The notes under the pieces are model-generated. The model was given only the letters and a program-made list of their open reading frames with translations. It had not been told where the DNA came from and searched no databases. From the NCBI GenBank assembly GCA_038246545.1, contig JBBRVW010000028.1, positions 1-64,000 on the forward strand: DNA of 64,000 bases, read 5' to 3'. How positions within the stretch are numbered: position 1 is the stretch's first letter; every line of letters begins with the position of its first letter. Below, one piece after another: positions 16,847 through 26,284 of this stretch. Origin of the DNA: JBBRVW01 sp038246545. Lineage in GTDB: Bacteria; Actinomycetota; Actinomycetes; JACCUZ01. The translations under genes were made by a program, and so were the position numbers.

Positions 16847-17496
16847 GCGCTGCGAGCGCCGTCACGGTCGTCGTCGCCGACGACCACCCGGTGGTGCGCG
16901 AGGGCCTGACCGCACTGCTCGGGTCGCTGGCCGGCATCGACGTGGTCGGCACCGCGGCCGACGGCGCGGCAGCCGTCCGCGAGGCGGTGCTGCACCGGCC
17001 CGACGTCCTCGTCATGGACGTGGCGATGCCCGGCACCGACGGAGTGACCGCGACCCGGCAGGTGGCCGCCGCGGCACCGGGCACCGCAGTCCTCATGCTC
17101 ACGATGTTCGACGACGACGACTCGGTGCTGGCCGCGATGCAGGCGGGGGCGCGCGGCTACCTGCTCAAGGGCGCGCCGCAGGAGGAGATCGAACGCGCGA
17201 TCCGCGCGGTGGCGGCCGGCGAGGCCATCTTCGGCCCCGGCATCGCCCGGCGACTGCTCGGTCTGGTCGGCGGGACGCCGTCGCAGCGCACGCCGCCGTT
17301 CCCCTCGCTGACCTCCCGCGAGCGGGAGGTGCTGACCGAGATCGCCCGCGGCCGGTCCAACACCGCCATCGCCACCCACCTCGGGCTGGCCCCGAAGACG
17401 GTGGGCAACCACATCTCCAGCATCTTCCTCAAGCTGCAGGTGGCCAGCCGGGCGGAGGCGATCGTCGCCGCTCGCGAGGCCGGTCTCGGCCGCTGA
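16843..17496 (+). CDS. NarL/FixJ-type response regulator
   Basis: A 217-aa protein starting at GTG 16843, overlapping the kinase stop. Receiver domain (1-120): acidic pair VVADDHP, phospho-acceptor Asp in VMDVAMPG (about residue 55), switch Thr in MLTMFD and Lys in LLKGAP. A LuxR-type helix-turn-helix is at about 150-215 with LTSREREVLTEIARG and KTVGNHISSIFLKL. Cognate regulator of the upstream kinase by gene order. Likely controls the divergent membrane-protein gene or its own operon through the 14719-14848 intergenic region. The 168-nt gap that follows lies between convergent genes. Confidence 0.93.
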   Translation: MSAASAVTVVVADDHPVVREGLTALLGSLAGIDVVGTAADGAAAVREAVLHRPDVLVMDVAMPGTDGVTATRQVAAAAPGTAVLMLTMFDDDDSVLAAMQAGARGYLLKGAPQEEIERAIRAVAAGEAIFGPGIARRLLGLVGGTPSQRTPPFPSLTSREREVLTEIARGRSNTAIATHLGLAPKTVGNHISSIFLKLQVASRAEAIVAAREAGLGR

Positions 17497-17664
17497 GCGA
17501 CCGCGCCGACGACGCCCACCGGCCCGATCCCGGGCTGACGCTGCCTCGACCGCGCGCTGCGGGTCGTCGCCGTCACCGCACCGGCGCCCGGCGTGTGACT
17601 CGAGCAGCGTCGCGCGATGTCAGCGTCCCCGCGGCTCCGTCGCGGTCCTGACCAGACGCGTCGA

Positions 17665-18819
17665 TCAGCTCAGGGCGGAGCCCTTCACCCAGGTCGCCCA
17701 CGGGACGTTCCACCCGCCGCCGAGACCGTTCCACGACTCCATCTGCCGGCCGGTGCCCTTCGTCACGACCGGGTCGCCCTCGCGGACGTGGCGGAACACC
17801 CAGCGGGCGTCGGACAGGGTGAGGTTCGTGCAGCCGTGCGACCTGTTGGCGATGCCGACGTAGTGGTTCCACGGCGCACCGTGCAGGAACTCCCCGGAGG
17901 CCGTGATGCGCATCGAGTACGGCACGTCGAGGTCGTAGGCCTCGGAGCCGGTGATGCCGACGGTGGTGGAGCGCATCCGGTAGCTCACGTGGGTGTCCAT
18001 GATGACCTTGACCCCGGAGCGGGTGAGGAAGCCGGACTTGCCCATCGAGACCCCGAAGGTGCGGACCTTCACGCCGTCCTTCCGCAGCACCAGGCGGTGC
18101 TTCGCGTCGGAGACCCGCATCACGAACGCGCGGCCGACGCGGAACCCGGCGTCGGAGTCGGTCATCCCCCACAGGCCGGGGCCGGCGTGGACCTTGCGCA
18201 GGCCCGCGGTCACCGCCACCCGGGTGTACGCCGGCCAGAAGCCCTTGGGCCGGTACTGCAGGGTGCGGGACGAGGTCCACGACCACGAGGCGGGGCCGAC
18301 GTCCTGGGTGGTGCTGACCTGCAGTGCGGCCTCGACGGCTGCCTTGCGCCGGACCGGGTAGTTGAAGGTCACGACCAGCGGTCGGCCGACACCGACGGTG
18401 CGGCCGTTCGGGCTGACGGTGGCGCGCAGCCGCTTCGGCGGTGCACCGGTGCGCACCGTGTCGTGCAGGACGGTCTGCTGGCCGTCCGGGGCGACGGCGG
18501 TCGCGTCCAGCACGTAGGTCGTGCGCGGTACGAGAGCGCCGGTGCTCGTCCACTTCCGGGGCTTGGCCGTGCCGCGCACCTGCCGGCCGTCGCGGCTGGT
18601 GAGGGTGGCCGAGACCAGGGTGCCGCCGGTGACCGCGACCTCGACCGGGTCGGCGAGCCGCCACGCGGTGGCGCCGGCCGCGTCGCTCTCGACCTGCGGG
18701 ACGGTGCCGAGCGAGGTCGCGCGGCCGGTGGCCTGGGCGGCGGGCAGCACAGCGCCGTAGCCGGCCACGGCCAGCAGTGCGGCGGCGAGCAGCGCGACGA
18801 GGGATCTGCGAACGAGCAC
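17665..18819 (-). CDS. secreted L,D-transpeptidase (Ig-like + YkuD)
   Basis: A 384-aa protein from GTG 18819. The N-terminus MLVRRSLVALLAAALLAVAGYG plus PAAQATG is a signal peptide or anchor. Two Ig-like domains (about 40-240) precede a YkuD catalytic domain (about 245-370). Its active-site motif is SHGCTNLTLSDARW, with His and the nucleophilic Cys, preceded by HGAPWNHYVGIAN. This is the layout of mycobacterial LdtMt2-type enzymes, which form 3-3 cross-links in peptidoglycan outside the membrane and are poorly blocked by most penicillins. Stands alone, convergent with the response regulator. Genes on either side show no operon partner. Confidence 0.93.
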   Translation of the reverse strand: MLVRRSLVALLAAALLAVAGYGAVLPAAQATGRATSLGTVPQVESDAAGATAWRLADPVEVAVTGGTLVSATLTSRDGRQVRGTAKPRKWTSTGALVPRTTYVLDATAVAPDGQQTVLHDTVRTGAPPKRLRATVSPNGRTVGVGRPLVVTFNYPVRRKAAVEAALQVSTTQDVGPASWSWTSSRTLQYRPKGFWPAYTRVAVTAGLRKVHAGPGLWGMTDSDAGFRVGRAFVMRVSDAKHRLVLRKDGVKVRTFGVSMGKSGFLTRSGVKVIMDTHVSYRMRSTTVGITGSEAYDLDVPYSMRITASGEFLHGAPWNHYVGIANRSHGCTNLTLSDARWVFRHVREGDPVVTKGTGRQMESWNGLGGGWNVPWATWVKGSALS

Positions 18820-19003
18820 GGTGGGTGGCTCCGGGTGTGGGCGGACGGTCGGCGACCATGATCGAGTCGGTGCCGTGGCGACCGATTCTGCCTCATGACG
18901 ATCTCGGCACCGTCCACGAGTGCGCCAGCCTGCTCGTCCCTCGGGATAGCACTGCCGCCGTCCGAGGTGAACCGAACGGCCGGTGCGGGCACCTCCGGAA
19001 CAG

Positions 19004-19020
19004 GTCTAGCGTGCCTAGAC
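19004..19020. promoter_or_regulatory. palindromic operator overlapping a leaderless -10, antitoxin gene
   Basis: GTCTAG (19004-19009) and CTAGAC (19015-19020) form a perfect 6-bp inverted repeat directly against the ATG at 19021. TAGCGT (19007-19012) fits an actinobacterial -10 placed 8 nt before that ATG, as in leaderless transcripts. An inverted repeat on the promoter of a ribbon-helix-helix antitoxin is the expected site for autorepression. Assignment is by position and symmetry only. Confidence 0.5.
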
Positions 19021-19254
19021 ATGGTTGTCACCCTCACGATCCCCGACATCCCGGACGCCGTCCGCGACGAGCTGGCCGCGCGCGCCGAGCGGTCGGGGAG
19101 GTCGCTGGAGGACTACGTCGGCCGGCACCTCGCGGCCCTGGCCGCCCGGCCGGACTTCCCGGACGTCCCCGGGTCGGGACGTGTCCGCGGGACCCCCACC
19201 CAGGTGCTCGACATCGCCGCGATCGTGGCCGCCCGGGACGCCGAACGCCGGTAG
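19021..19254 (+). CDS. orphan ribbon-helix-helix (FitA/VapB-like) antitoxin
   Basis: A 77-aa protein. ATG 19021 is preferred to the upstream in-frame ATG 18895 because the operator/-10 abuts it and the extra residues do not look like protein. The N-terminal LTIPDIPDAVRDELAARAERSGRSLEDYVGRHL is a ribbon-helix-helix DNA-binding and dimerisation unit of the FitA type. The C-terminal part (RVRGTPTQVLDIAAIVAARDAERR) is the flexible toxin-wrapping tail. No PIN-type toxin follows: the next 75 nt are non-coding and then a cyclase gene starts. It is either orphaned by loss of a VapC, or works as a plain regulator. Confidence 0.7.
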   Translation: MVVTLTIPDIPDAVRDELAARAERSGRSLEDYVGRHLAALAARPDFPDVPGSGRVRGTPTQVLDIAAIVAARDAERR

Positions 19255-19329
19255 GGGTCGCGCACGGCAGGCCGCGGAACCTCTGCCGGTTCGCCGACGG
19301 CCTGCGCCGGGCAGCCGGCGAGCGCCACC

Positions 19330-21855
19330 ATGGTCAGCGTGAGCGCACGGCTGCCGACGGGGACGGTCACGTTCCTGTTCACGGACATCGAAGGCTCCAC
19401 GCGGCTGCTGCACGAGCTCGGGCCAGAGGCATACGCGGGCGCCCTGCTCGAGCACCGTCGGCTGGTCCGGGCCGCGGTCGCCGTCCACGACGGCGTCGAG
19501 GTCGACACCCAGGGCGACGCGTTCTTCGTTGCCTTCCCGACCGCGCTGGCGACGGTGCGAGCCGCCGCTCGCATCATCGACGATCTCGCGGCCGGCCCGA
19601 TCCGGCTCCGGATGGGCGTACATACCGGCTCGCCGTTCGTCACCGACGAGGGGTACGTCGGCGTGGACGTGCACCGGGCTGCGCGCATCGCGGCGTGCGG
19701 TCACGGCGGCCAGGTGCTCCTCTCGGCCGCGAGCGCAGCCCTGCTCGCCCCGGACGGCCTGCCGGGCGTTCCTCCGCTGCGCGACCTCGGCGAGCACCGG
19801 CTCAAGGACCTGTCCGCCGCCGAGCGCATCCACCAGCTCGGCGACCACCACTTCCCGCCGCTGAAGAGCCTGCACCGGACCAACCTGCCGGTGCCGGCCA
19901 CCCCTTTCCTCGGCCGGGACGCGGAGCTCGCCGAGGTCCTCGACCTGCTGCGGCGCGACGAGGTCCGGCTGCTCACGCTCACCGGGCCCGGGGGGACCGG
20001 CAAGACCCGGCTCGGGCTGCAGGCGGTGGCGGCGCTGTCCGACCGCTACCCCGGCGGCGTGTACTGGGTGCCGCTGGCTCCGGTACGCGACCCCGCCCTG
20101 GTGCTCGGGGAGGCCGCCCACGTCCTGGGCCTGACCGACGACCTGGCCGGGCACGTGGGCGACCGCAGCGTCCTGATGCTGCTCGACAACGTCGAGCAAG
20201 TGATCGAGGTTGCGCCCGAGCTTGCCGGCCTGCTCGCACAGTGCCCGAACCTTCGGCTGGTCGTGACCAGCCGAGAGACGCTGCGCGTGCCCGGCGAGCA
20301 GGTCTACCCGGTGCCGCCGCTGGAGGTCGACGAGGCCGTCGAGCTCTTCGCCGCCCGGGCCCGAACGGTCGATCCGGGCTTCGAGGTCAGCCCCGCCGTC
20401 GGGGCGCTGTGCGCGCGGCTCGATCGGCTGCCGCTCGCGCTCGAGCTGGCGGCCGCCCGGACCCGGGTGCTCACCGTCGACCAGCTGCTCGACCGGATCG
20501 GCCAGCGGCTCGACCTGCTCCAGGCCGGCCGGGGCGCGGACCCGCGCCAGCAGACCCTGCGGGCCACCATCACCTGGAGCCACGACCTGCTGGAGCCCGA
20601 GGAGCAGGAGCTGTTCGCCCGCCTCGCGGTGTTCCGCGGCGGCTGCCGGCTGGAGGCGGCCGAGCAGGTCTGCGGCGCCGACCTCGATGTGCTGCAGGCC
20701 CTGGTCGACAAGAGCCTGCTACGGACCCGGGACGGCGGCCGGTTCTGGATGCTGGAGACCATCCGCGAGTACGCAACCGAAAGGCTCGAGGAGGCCGCCG
20801 AGGCGCCGTCGCTGCGGGCCTGGCACGCCGAGCACTTCCTCGCGATGGCCGAGCAGGCGGCGCCGCACCTGCGCAGCGGCCGACCGGGGCCGTGGCCCGA
20901 CCGGCTCGAGGCCGATCTCGACAACCTGCGCGCCACGCTGGAGTGGTTCGACGGGCAGGGCTGCACGCACGACTACCTGCGCCTCGCTGCCTCCCTCGTG
21001 GACCTGTGGCAGAGCCGCGGCTTCCTCTCCGAGGGGCGCCACGTGCTGGCCGATGGCCTCCGCGCGGCCGACGTCGACCCGTCGCTGCGTGCGCGCGCCC
21101 TCGACGGCGCCGCCGTGCTGGCGGTGGCCGCTGGCGACCCCGCGGCGCGCGAGCTCGCCAGCGAGGCGCTGGGGATCCACGACCGGCTGGGCGAGGATGC
21201 CGGCCGCGCCGAGTCGCTCTGGGTCCTGGGGTACGCGGCCGTCTCGAACGAGGACTGGGCGACCGCGCAGGCCGCGCTCACGGAGAGCACCGACATCTTC
21301 CGCCGGGTCGACGACGTGGCCAGCCTGCTTGGCGCGAGCCGGACGCTGGCCTGGATCCACGACCAGCGCGGCGACGTCGACACGGCCCGGGAGCTGCACG
21401 AGGCCACCCTGGAGCTGGCGCGGACCACCGGCCACACGTTGCAGCAGGCCTCAGTGCTGGGGTCGCTGGCCAGCATCGCGATCACGCAGGGTCGCCTGGG
21501 CGAGGCCGTCGCGATGCTCCGGGAGCACCAGGACCTGGTCGAGTCGTTCGGTGACCGGACCGGCGTCGTCGTCAACCTGGCGCGGATCGCGCGGCTGCTG
21601 GCCCTGCTGGGCGAGGTGGAGACCGCAGCCGTCCTGGTGGCGTGCTCGGACGAGGCGAGCCGGACGATGGGCGGGCTGGAGGCCTGGGCGGTCGAGACCA
21701 ACGAGCAGACCCGCCGGGCCGCCGCGGCCGCCCTCGACGCCGCCAGGACGACGGCCGCCGGGGAGCGCGGGGCCCGGCTCACGCCGGTGCAGTGCGCCGG
21801 GCTCGGGCTCGCCCTGGCACACGCGCGGACCCACCACGTGGCCCCGGACGCCTGA
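19330..21855 (+). CDS. class III adenylate/guanylate cyclase-STAND ATPase-TPR regulator
   Basis: An 841-aa protein. Residues about 10-165 are a class III cyclase homology domain: FLFTDIEGSTRLL with a metal-binding Asp, QGDAFFVAF with the second metal Asp, and GVDVHRAARIA in place of the usual NxxxR. Substrate-specifying positions are atypical, so activity is uncertain. An NB-ARC-type ATPase follows (about 195-500): P-loop GPGGTGKTRLG, Walker B VLMLLDNVEQ and LPLALELAAAR. The C-terminal 330 residues are TPR-like helical repeats. There is no LuxR helix-turn-helix at the end, unlike many mycobacterial relatives (Rv1358 type). Probably a cytoplasmic signalling scaffold that converts a ligand-triggered STAND switch into cyclase output. 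Stands alone, upstream of recC. Confidence 0.88.
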   Translation: MVSVSARLPTGTVTFLFTDIEGSTRLLHELGPEAYAGALLEHRRLVRAAVAVHDGVEVDTQGDAFFVAFPTALATVRAAARIIDDLAAGPIRLRMGVHTGSPFVTDEGYVGVDVHRAARIAACGHGGQVLLSAASAALLAPDGLPGVPPLRDLGEHRLKDLSAAERIHQLGDHHFPPLKSLHRTNLPVPATPFLGRDAELAEVLDLLRRDEVRLLTLTGPGGTGKTRLGLQAVAALSDRYPGGVYWVPLAPVRDPALVLGEAAHVLGLTDDLAGHVGDRSVLMLLDNVEQVIEVAPELAGLLAQCPNLRLVVTSRETLRVPGEQVYPVPPLEVDEAVELFAARARTVDPGFEVSPAVGALCARLDRLPLALELAAARTRVLTVDQLLDRIGQRLDLLQAGRGADPRQQTLRATITWSHDLLEPEEQELFARLAVFRGGCRLEAAEQVCGADLDVLQALVDKSLLRTRDGGRFWMLETIREYATERLEEAAEAPSLRAWHAEHFLAMAEQAAPHLRSGRPGPWPDRLEADLDNLRATLEWFDGQGCTHDYLRLAASLVDLWQSRGFLSEGRHVLADGLRAADVDPSLRARALDGAAVLAVAAGDPAARELASEALGIHDRLGEDAGRAESLWVLGYAAVSNEDWATAQAALTESTDIFRRVDDVASLLGASRTLAWIHDQRGDVDTARELHEATLELARTTGHTLQQASVLGSLASIAITQGRLGEAVAMLREHQDLVESFGDRTGVVVNLARIARLLALLGEVETAAVLVACSDEASRTMGGLEAWAVETNEQTRRAAAAALDAARTTAAGERGARLTPVQCAGLGLALAHARTHHVAPDA

Positions 21856-21931
21856 TGCGGCAGTGCGGTAACCCTCAACGGGATGCGCCATCCTGTCGGG
21901 GTCACCACGGCGGGGAGGGACCTCAGCGATC

Positions 21932-24900
21932 GTGCTCATCACGCACCGGGCGGCGAGCGGGACGGCGCTGGCCCGCGGGCTGGCCGAGGTGCTGGCCGTG
22001 CCGGGCGCCGACCCGTTCTCGGCGGAGGTCGTCGCCGTACCGGCCAAGGGGGTCGAGCGCTGGCTGGCGCAACGGCTCTCGCACGTGCTCGGCACCGACT
22101 CCGGCGACGGGGTCTGCGCGAACGTCGCCTTCCCGTGGCCGAGCACCCTGGTCGACGAGACATTGCAGGCCACCTCCACCGCGCACGCCGAGGCGGTCGA
22201 GCGGTGGGCGCCGGCCCGCGCCGTGTGGCCGCTGCTCGACGTCATCGACGCGTCCGTGCCCGGCGAGCCGTGGTGCCGGTCGCTGGCGCAGCACCTCGGC
22301 ACCGACGCCGAGGACAAGGGCCGCCGGCTCGCCGTCGCGCGGCGGCTGGCAGGGATGTACGACGAGTACGGCCAGTCCCGGCCGGCGATGCTGCGCGCCT
22401 GGGCCGCGGGCCGCGACGAGCGCGGCGACGGGACCCCGCTGGACGGCGACCTGCACTGGCAGGCCGAGCTGTGGCGACGGCTGCGCGACGCGCTCGCCAC
22501 ACCCAGCCCGGCCGAGCTGCTCGACGACGCCTGCCAGCAGCTGCGCGACCAGCCGCGGCTGAGCACCCTGCCCGACCGGGTGTCGGTCTTCGGCGCGAGC
22601 CGGCTGTCCCCCGCCCGGCTGCAGGTCCTCGCCGCGCTCGCGGCGCACCGCGACGTCCACCTGTGGCTGCACCACTCCTCGCCCGCGTTGTGGGACACCG
22701 TCGCCGGCACGACGCCGTCGCTGCGGCGCGCGAACGACCAGACCCGGACCGCGCTGCGCAACCCGCTGCTCACCAGCCTGTCCCGCGACGTCCTCGAGCT
22801 GCAACAGCTCGTCGCCCGCACCGCGTCCGGCAGCGGGACGGTGCTGCACCCGTCCGCACCCGCGCCCGCGACCCTGCTCGGCCGGCTGCAGCAGGACCTC
22901 GCCGACGACCACGTGCCCGCCGAGCCGCAGCCGTTGGCCGACGGCGACCGCAGCGTCCAGGTGCACGCCTGCCACGGCCGCACCCGGCAGGTCGAGGTGC
23001 TCCGCGAGGTGATCGTCGGGCTGCTCGCCGACGACCCGACCCTCGAGCCGCGCGACGTGCTGGTCATGTGCCCCGACGTCGAGACGTTCGCTCCGATCAT
23101 CGCGGCCACCTTCGCGATCGGCGCCGAGGACCATGCCGCCGGTGCCGCGCACCTGGCCGCACGGCTGCGGGTACGGCTGGCCGACCGGGCGCTGCGGCAG
23201 ACCAACGCGCTGCTCGCCGTACTGAGCCAGCTGCTCGAGCTCGGCTCGGCCCGGCTCACCGCCAGCCAGCTGCTCGACCTCGCCGGAACGCCGGCGGTGC
23301 GGCAGCGGTTCGGCTTCGACGACGATGCGCTCGAGCGGCTGCGGGACTGGACGGTCGACGCCGGTGTGCGCTGGGGCCTCGACGGCGAGCACCGTGCCAC
23401 CTGGGCGCTCGGCGACGTCACCCAGGGCACCTGGCGCGACGGTCTCGACCGGCTGCTGCTCGGCGCGGCGATGGAGGGCGCCCTCGACAGCTGGGGCGAC
23501 GTCGTCCCGCTCGACGACGTCGACAGCTCGGACATCGACCTGGCCGGCCGGCTCGCCGAGCTGGTCGACCGGGTCGCCGCCGCGCAGGCGCTGATGGCCG
23601 GCCGGCACACGGCGTCGGCCTGGATGCACGGGCTCGAGGACGCCGTCGGCGGGCTCTCGGCCACGACGTACGACACGGCCTGGCAGCTGCAGCAGCTGCG
23701 CGGCGAGCTCGGCGACATCGCCGAGTCGGCCGACGGCAGCACCGCCCTGCTCGGCCTCGCCGACGTGCGCGCGCTGCTGGCCAGCAGCCTGGCCGGCCGC
23801 CCGACCCGCGCCAGCTTCCGCACCGGCACCCTCACCGTGTGCACCCTCGTGCCGATGCGCTCGGTGCCGCACCGGGTGGTGTGCCTGCTCGGCCTCGACG
23901 ACGGCGTGTTCCCCCGGCAGAGCAACCGCGACGGCGACGACGTGCTGGCCCGCGACCCGTGGGTCGGCGAGCGCGACCCGCGCAGCGAGGACCGTCAGCT
24001 CTTCCTCGACGCCCTCTCCGCCGCCGAGGACCACCTCGTCATCACCTACACCGGAGCCGACGAGCGCACCGGCGCGCCTGTGCCGCCGGCGGTGCCGCTC
24101 GGCGAGCTGCTCGACGCCCTCGACCGCACCGCGACGGTCGCCGGCGACCCCGACGGCAGGGTGCGCGACGTCGTCACCACCCACCACGCGCTGCAGCCGT
24201 TCGACCCGCGCAACTTCGCGCCGGGTCCGGCGGGCCGGGCGTTCTCCTTCGACCCGCTGTCGTACGCCGGTGCGCGGGCCGCCGCGGGCGAGCGCACCGA
24301 GCCGCTGCCGGTCTACTCGTCGGCACTGCCGCTGCAGCCTCCGGCGGACGTCGACCTCGCCGACCTCCGGCGGATGCTCACCCACCCGGCGCGCGGGTTC
24401 CTGCGGCAGCGGCTGCAGGTCGCCGAGACCCGCGGCGAGGACGAGCCCGACGACGCACTGCCGGTCGAGCTCGACTCCCTGGAGCAGTGGGCCGTCGGCG
24501 AGCGGGTGCTGCACGAGCGGATGGCCGGGCTCGAGCCCGCCGACTGCCTCGCCCTCGAGCAGCGCCGCGGCACCCTGCCGCCCGGACCGCTCGGCGTCGC
24601 GCAGCTGCGCGCGATCGGGCCGAAGGTCGAGGGGCTGCTGCAGGCCTCCACCCTTGAGCGCGCGCTGCCGCCGGAGTCGCACGACGTCGACGTGCCGCTG
24701 CCCGACGGCACCCGGCTGGCCGGCACCGTCGGCGGCGTACGCGGCGACACCCTGCTCTCGCTCGCCTACTCCCGGCTGGGCGCCCGGCACCGGCTGCTCG
24801 CCTGGATCGACCTGGTCGCGGTCACCGTCGCGCAACCGGACCGGCAGTGGCGGGCGGTCGCCGTCGGGCGCGGCCGGGGACGCGGCGCGCAGCGCAGCGT

Positions 24901-25285
24901 CTTCGACCCGCTGGACCAGGCCGAGGCCCGGGTCGCGCTCGACGAGCTGGTCGCGCTGCACCGGGCCGGGCTGCGCTCGCCGCTGCCGTTGCCGGTGAAG
25001 ACCGCGGCCGCTTACGCCGGGCGGCGGAACACCAGCGACACCCCCACCGCGCGGCAGGGCGCCGAGCGCGAGTGGCTCACCGACCGCTTCCCCGGCGAGC
25101 AGGAGGACGCCGAGCACGTCCTGCTGCACGGCCCGCGCGCACCGCTGAGCGTGCTCACCACCCAGCGCCCGGAGCCCGGTGAGGGCGGCACCGGCTGGCA
25201 CGCCGACGAGACCGACCGGTTCGGCCTGCTGGCCCGCCGGCTCTGGGGCCGGCTGCTGGACGCGGAGGTCACCGTCCAGTCGTAG
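21932..25285 (+). CDS. recC: exodeoxyribonuclease V subunit gamma (RecC)
   Basis: A 1117-aa protein, near the usual 1120, from GTG 21932 with GGGAGGGA upstream. The opening VVAVPAKGVERWLAQRLSHVLG and early NVAFPWPSTLVDETL are the conserved RecC start (family: PxxGMxRWL and FPxP). VQVHACHGRTRQVEVLREVI and VCLLGLDDGVFPRQ further along are also family landmarks. RecC is the inactive helicase/nuclease-fold subunit that scans for Chi and splits the strands within RecBCD. Here it is not contiguous with recB: 2.4 kb of other genes, partly on the opposite strand, intervenes, so recC must have its own terminator and cannot be co-transcribed with recBD. Confidence 0.93.
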   Translation: MLITHRAASGTALARGLAEVLAVPGADPFSAEVVAVPAKGVERWLAQRLSHVLGTDSGDGVCANVAFPWPSTLVDETLQATSTAHAEAVERWAPARAVWPLLDVIDASVPGEPWCRSLAQHLGTDAEDKGRRLAVARRLAGMYDEYGQSRPAMLRAWAAGRDERGDGTPLDGDLHWQAELWRRLRDALATPSPAELLDDACQQLRDQPRLSTLPDRVSVFGASRLSPARLQVLAALAAHRDVHLWLHHSSPALWDTVAGTTPSLRRANDQTRTALRNPLLTSLSRDVLELQQLVARTASGSGTVLHPSAPAPATLLGRLQQDLADDHVPAEPQPLADGDRSVQVHACHGRTRQVEVLREVIVGLLADDPTLEPRDVLVMCPDVETFAPIIAATFAIGAEDHAAGAAHLAARLRVRLADRALRQTNALLAVLSQLLELGSARLTASQLLDLAGTPAVRQRFGFDDDALERLRDWTVDAGVRWGLDGEHRATWALGDVTQGTWRDGLDRLLLGAAMEGALDSWGDVVPLDDVDSSDIDLAGRLAELVDRVAAAQALMAGRHTASAWMHGLEDAVGGLSATTYDTAWQLQQLRGELGDIAESADGSTALLGLADVRALLASSLAGRPTRASFRTGTLTVCTLVPMRSVPHRVVCLLGLDDGVFPRQSNRDGDDVLARDPWVGERDPRSEDRQLFLDALSAAEDHLVITYTGADERTGAPVPPAVPLGELLDALDRTATVAGDPDGRVRDVVTTHHALQPFDPRNFAPGPAGRAFSFDPLSYAGARAAAGERTEPLPVYSSALPLQPPADVDLADLRRMLTHPARGFLRQRLQVAETRGEDEPDDALPVELDSLEQWAVGERVLHERMAGLEPADCLALEQRRGTLPPGPLGVAQLRAIGPKVEGLLQASTLERALPPESHDVDVPLPDGTRLAGTVGGVRGDTLLSLAYSRLGARHRLLAWIDLVAVTVAQPDRQWRAVAVGRGRGRGAQRSVFDPLDQAEARVALDELVALHRAGLRSPLPLPVKTAAAYAGRRNTSDTPTARQGAEREWLTDRFPGEQEDAEHVLLHGPRAPLSVLTTQRPEPGEGGTGWHADETDRFGLLARRLWGRLLDAEVTVQS

Positions 25286-25339
25286 GTGCCGCCGGCCGCC
25301 CGACCGACACCTTCGCCGCCGCCGGGCTGACCGGGACAC

Positions 25340-25432
25340 ATGCCGATGGCCGGCCCGGTGCGCGAGGTTGTCGCACCGCTGCCGCTCGGCCGGGCCGCCG
25401 AGGGCAGGATCGTCGTCGCCATCGCCGACTGA
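25340..25432 (+). pseudogene. possible C-terminal remnant of a zinc-type quinone oxidoreductase
   Basis: A 30-codon frame (from ATG 25340 to TGA 25432) ends EVVAPLPLGRAAEGRIVVAIAD. This resembles the last strand of NADPH:quinone-reductase/MDR proteins (family pattern PL..AAEAHR...GKIVLxV). Nothing upstream supplies the rest of such a protein; recC ends 54 nt before. It sits exactly at the recC side of the segment that separates recC from recB, consistent with a rearrangement scar. Short match, so tentative. Otherwise 25286-25444 holds nothing I can name. Confidence 0.3.
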
Positions 25433-25444
25433 CGCGAGGGCCCG

Positions 25445-26230
25445 CTAGAACGGGACGCGCGTCGCGAGCAGCCCGTCACCGCTGCCGCGGCCGGCCAGGA
25501 TGCGGAGGAACTCCACCGCGTCCAGCACGAGCGCCGGCCGCTCACCCGCGGCTCCCAGGCCGCCGAAGGCCCAGCTCCCACCGGCGGGCCCGGTGAGGGT
25601 GAGGGTGCAGGACTGCCCGTGCCGGCCAGCCCACTCGGCCGCGATGTCCGCGACCAGCACACCGTCGTGCTCGGGGGTCAGGGTCATGCTCCGACCGGTC
25701 GCCGCAGCGATGTCGCTGCGGTGCATCCAGGTGTCGCGGGTGAGGATCACGTCGGTGAGGTAGCCCAGGGACCACTTCTCGGTCTGCGTCCCCGTCTCCT
25801 CGACCGGCTGGCCCGCGAGCGGGAACCGTCGCACCAGGGACGGGGTCCGGCGCCGGCCGGCCGCGGCCTTCGGGCCGACCACAGCCAGCCGTGCCACGAC
25901 GTCTGCCGGCGGGCGGGAGGCGTGCTTGTCGACCTGCACCGCCGTCAGCCCGTCGACGAACATCCCACCCGCCCTGCGGGCAGCCAGCGACTGCCGCACC
26001 TGCTCGGGCACGGACGCGGCGAACTCCGCCATGCCGAGGACGTGGCAGGCCATCGCGTGCACGTCCCAGGCGGGGCAGTCCGTCGGCCGCGACCAGTCCT
26101 CCGGTGACAGCTCGCGCAGCTGGTCGACGAACAGGTCGTACTCGTGCGCGGCCAGCCGCATCGCGACGTGCCGCGGGAGCACCCGAACCCTCGCCTGGGA
26201 CGACGCGGCCACCGCTGCAGGCGTCGTCAC
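25445..26230 (-). CDS. maleylpyruvate-isomerase-family (DinB/MDMPI-like) protein
   Basis: A 261-aa protein from GTG 26230 with CGGAG about 7 nt upstream. The N-terminal four-helix region shows the MDMPI_N pattern: LRELSPEDWSRPTDCPAWDVHAM, then VLGMAEFA. A His further along in TRDTWMHRSDIA supplies the remaining ligand of a typical DinB-type metal site (Asp/His/His). The C-terminus (about 180-255) resembles the SCP-like MDMPI_C extension. Family members include mycothiol-dependent isomerases and transferases, but many are uncharacterised. Lies 54 nt downstream of a TetR gene on the same strand, so the regulator probably controls it. Confidence 0.75.
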   Translation of the reverse strand: MTTPAAVAASSQARVRVLPRHVAMRLAAHEYDLFVDQLRELSPEDWSRPTDCPAWDVHAMACHVLGMAEFAASVPEQVRQSLAARRAGGMFVDGLTAVQVDKHASRPPADVVARLAVVGPKAAAGRRRTPSLVRRFPLAGQPVEETGTQTEKWSLGYLTDVILTRDTWMHRSDIAAATGRSMTLTPEHDGVLVADIAAEWAGRHGQSCTLTLTGPAGGSWAFGGLGAAGERPALVLDAVEFLRILAGRGSGDGLLATRVPF

Positions 26231-26284
26231 GACGACGCTCCGACCGGTGCATCGTGCGCCAGGCTGATCCGGTCGGCGATCTGG

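Noticed and set aside
21923..25339. Long antisense open frame across recC
   Set aside because: Same GC-rich shadow effect; recC motifs on the plus strand are unmistakable.
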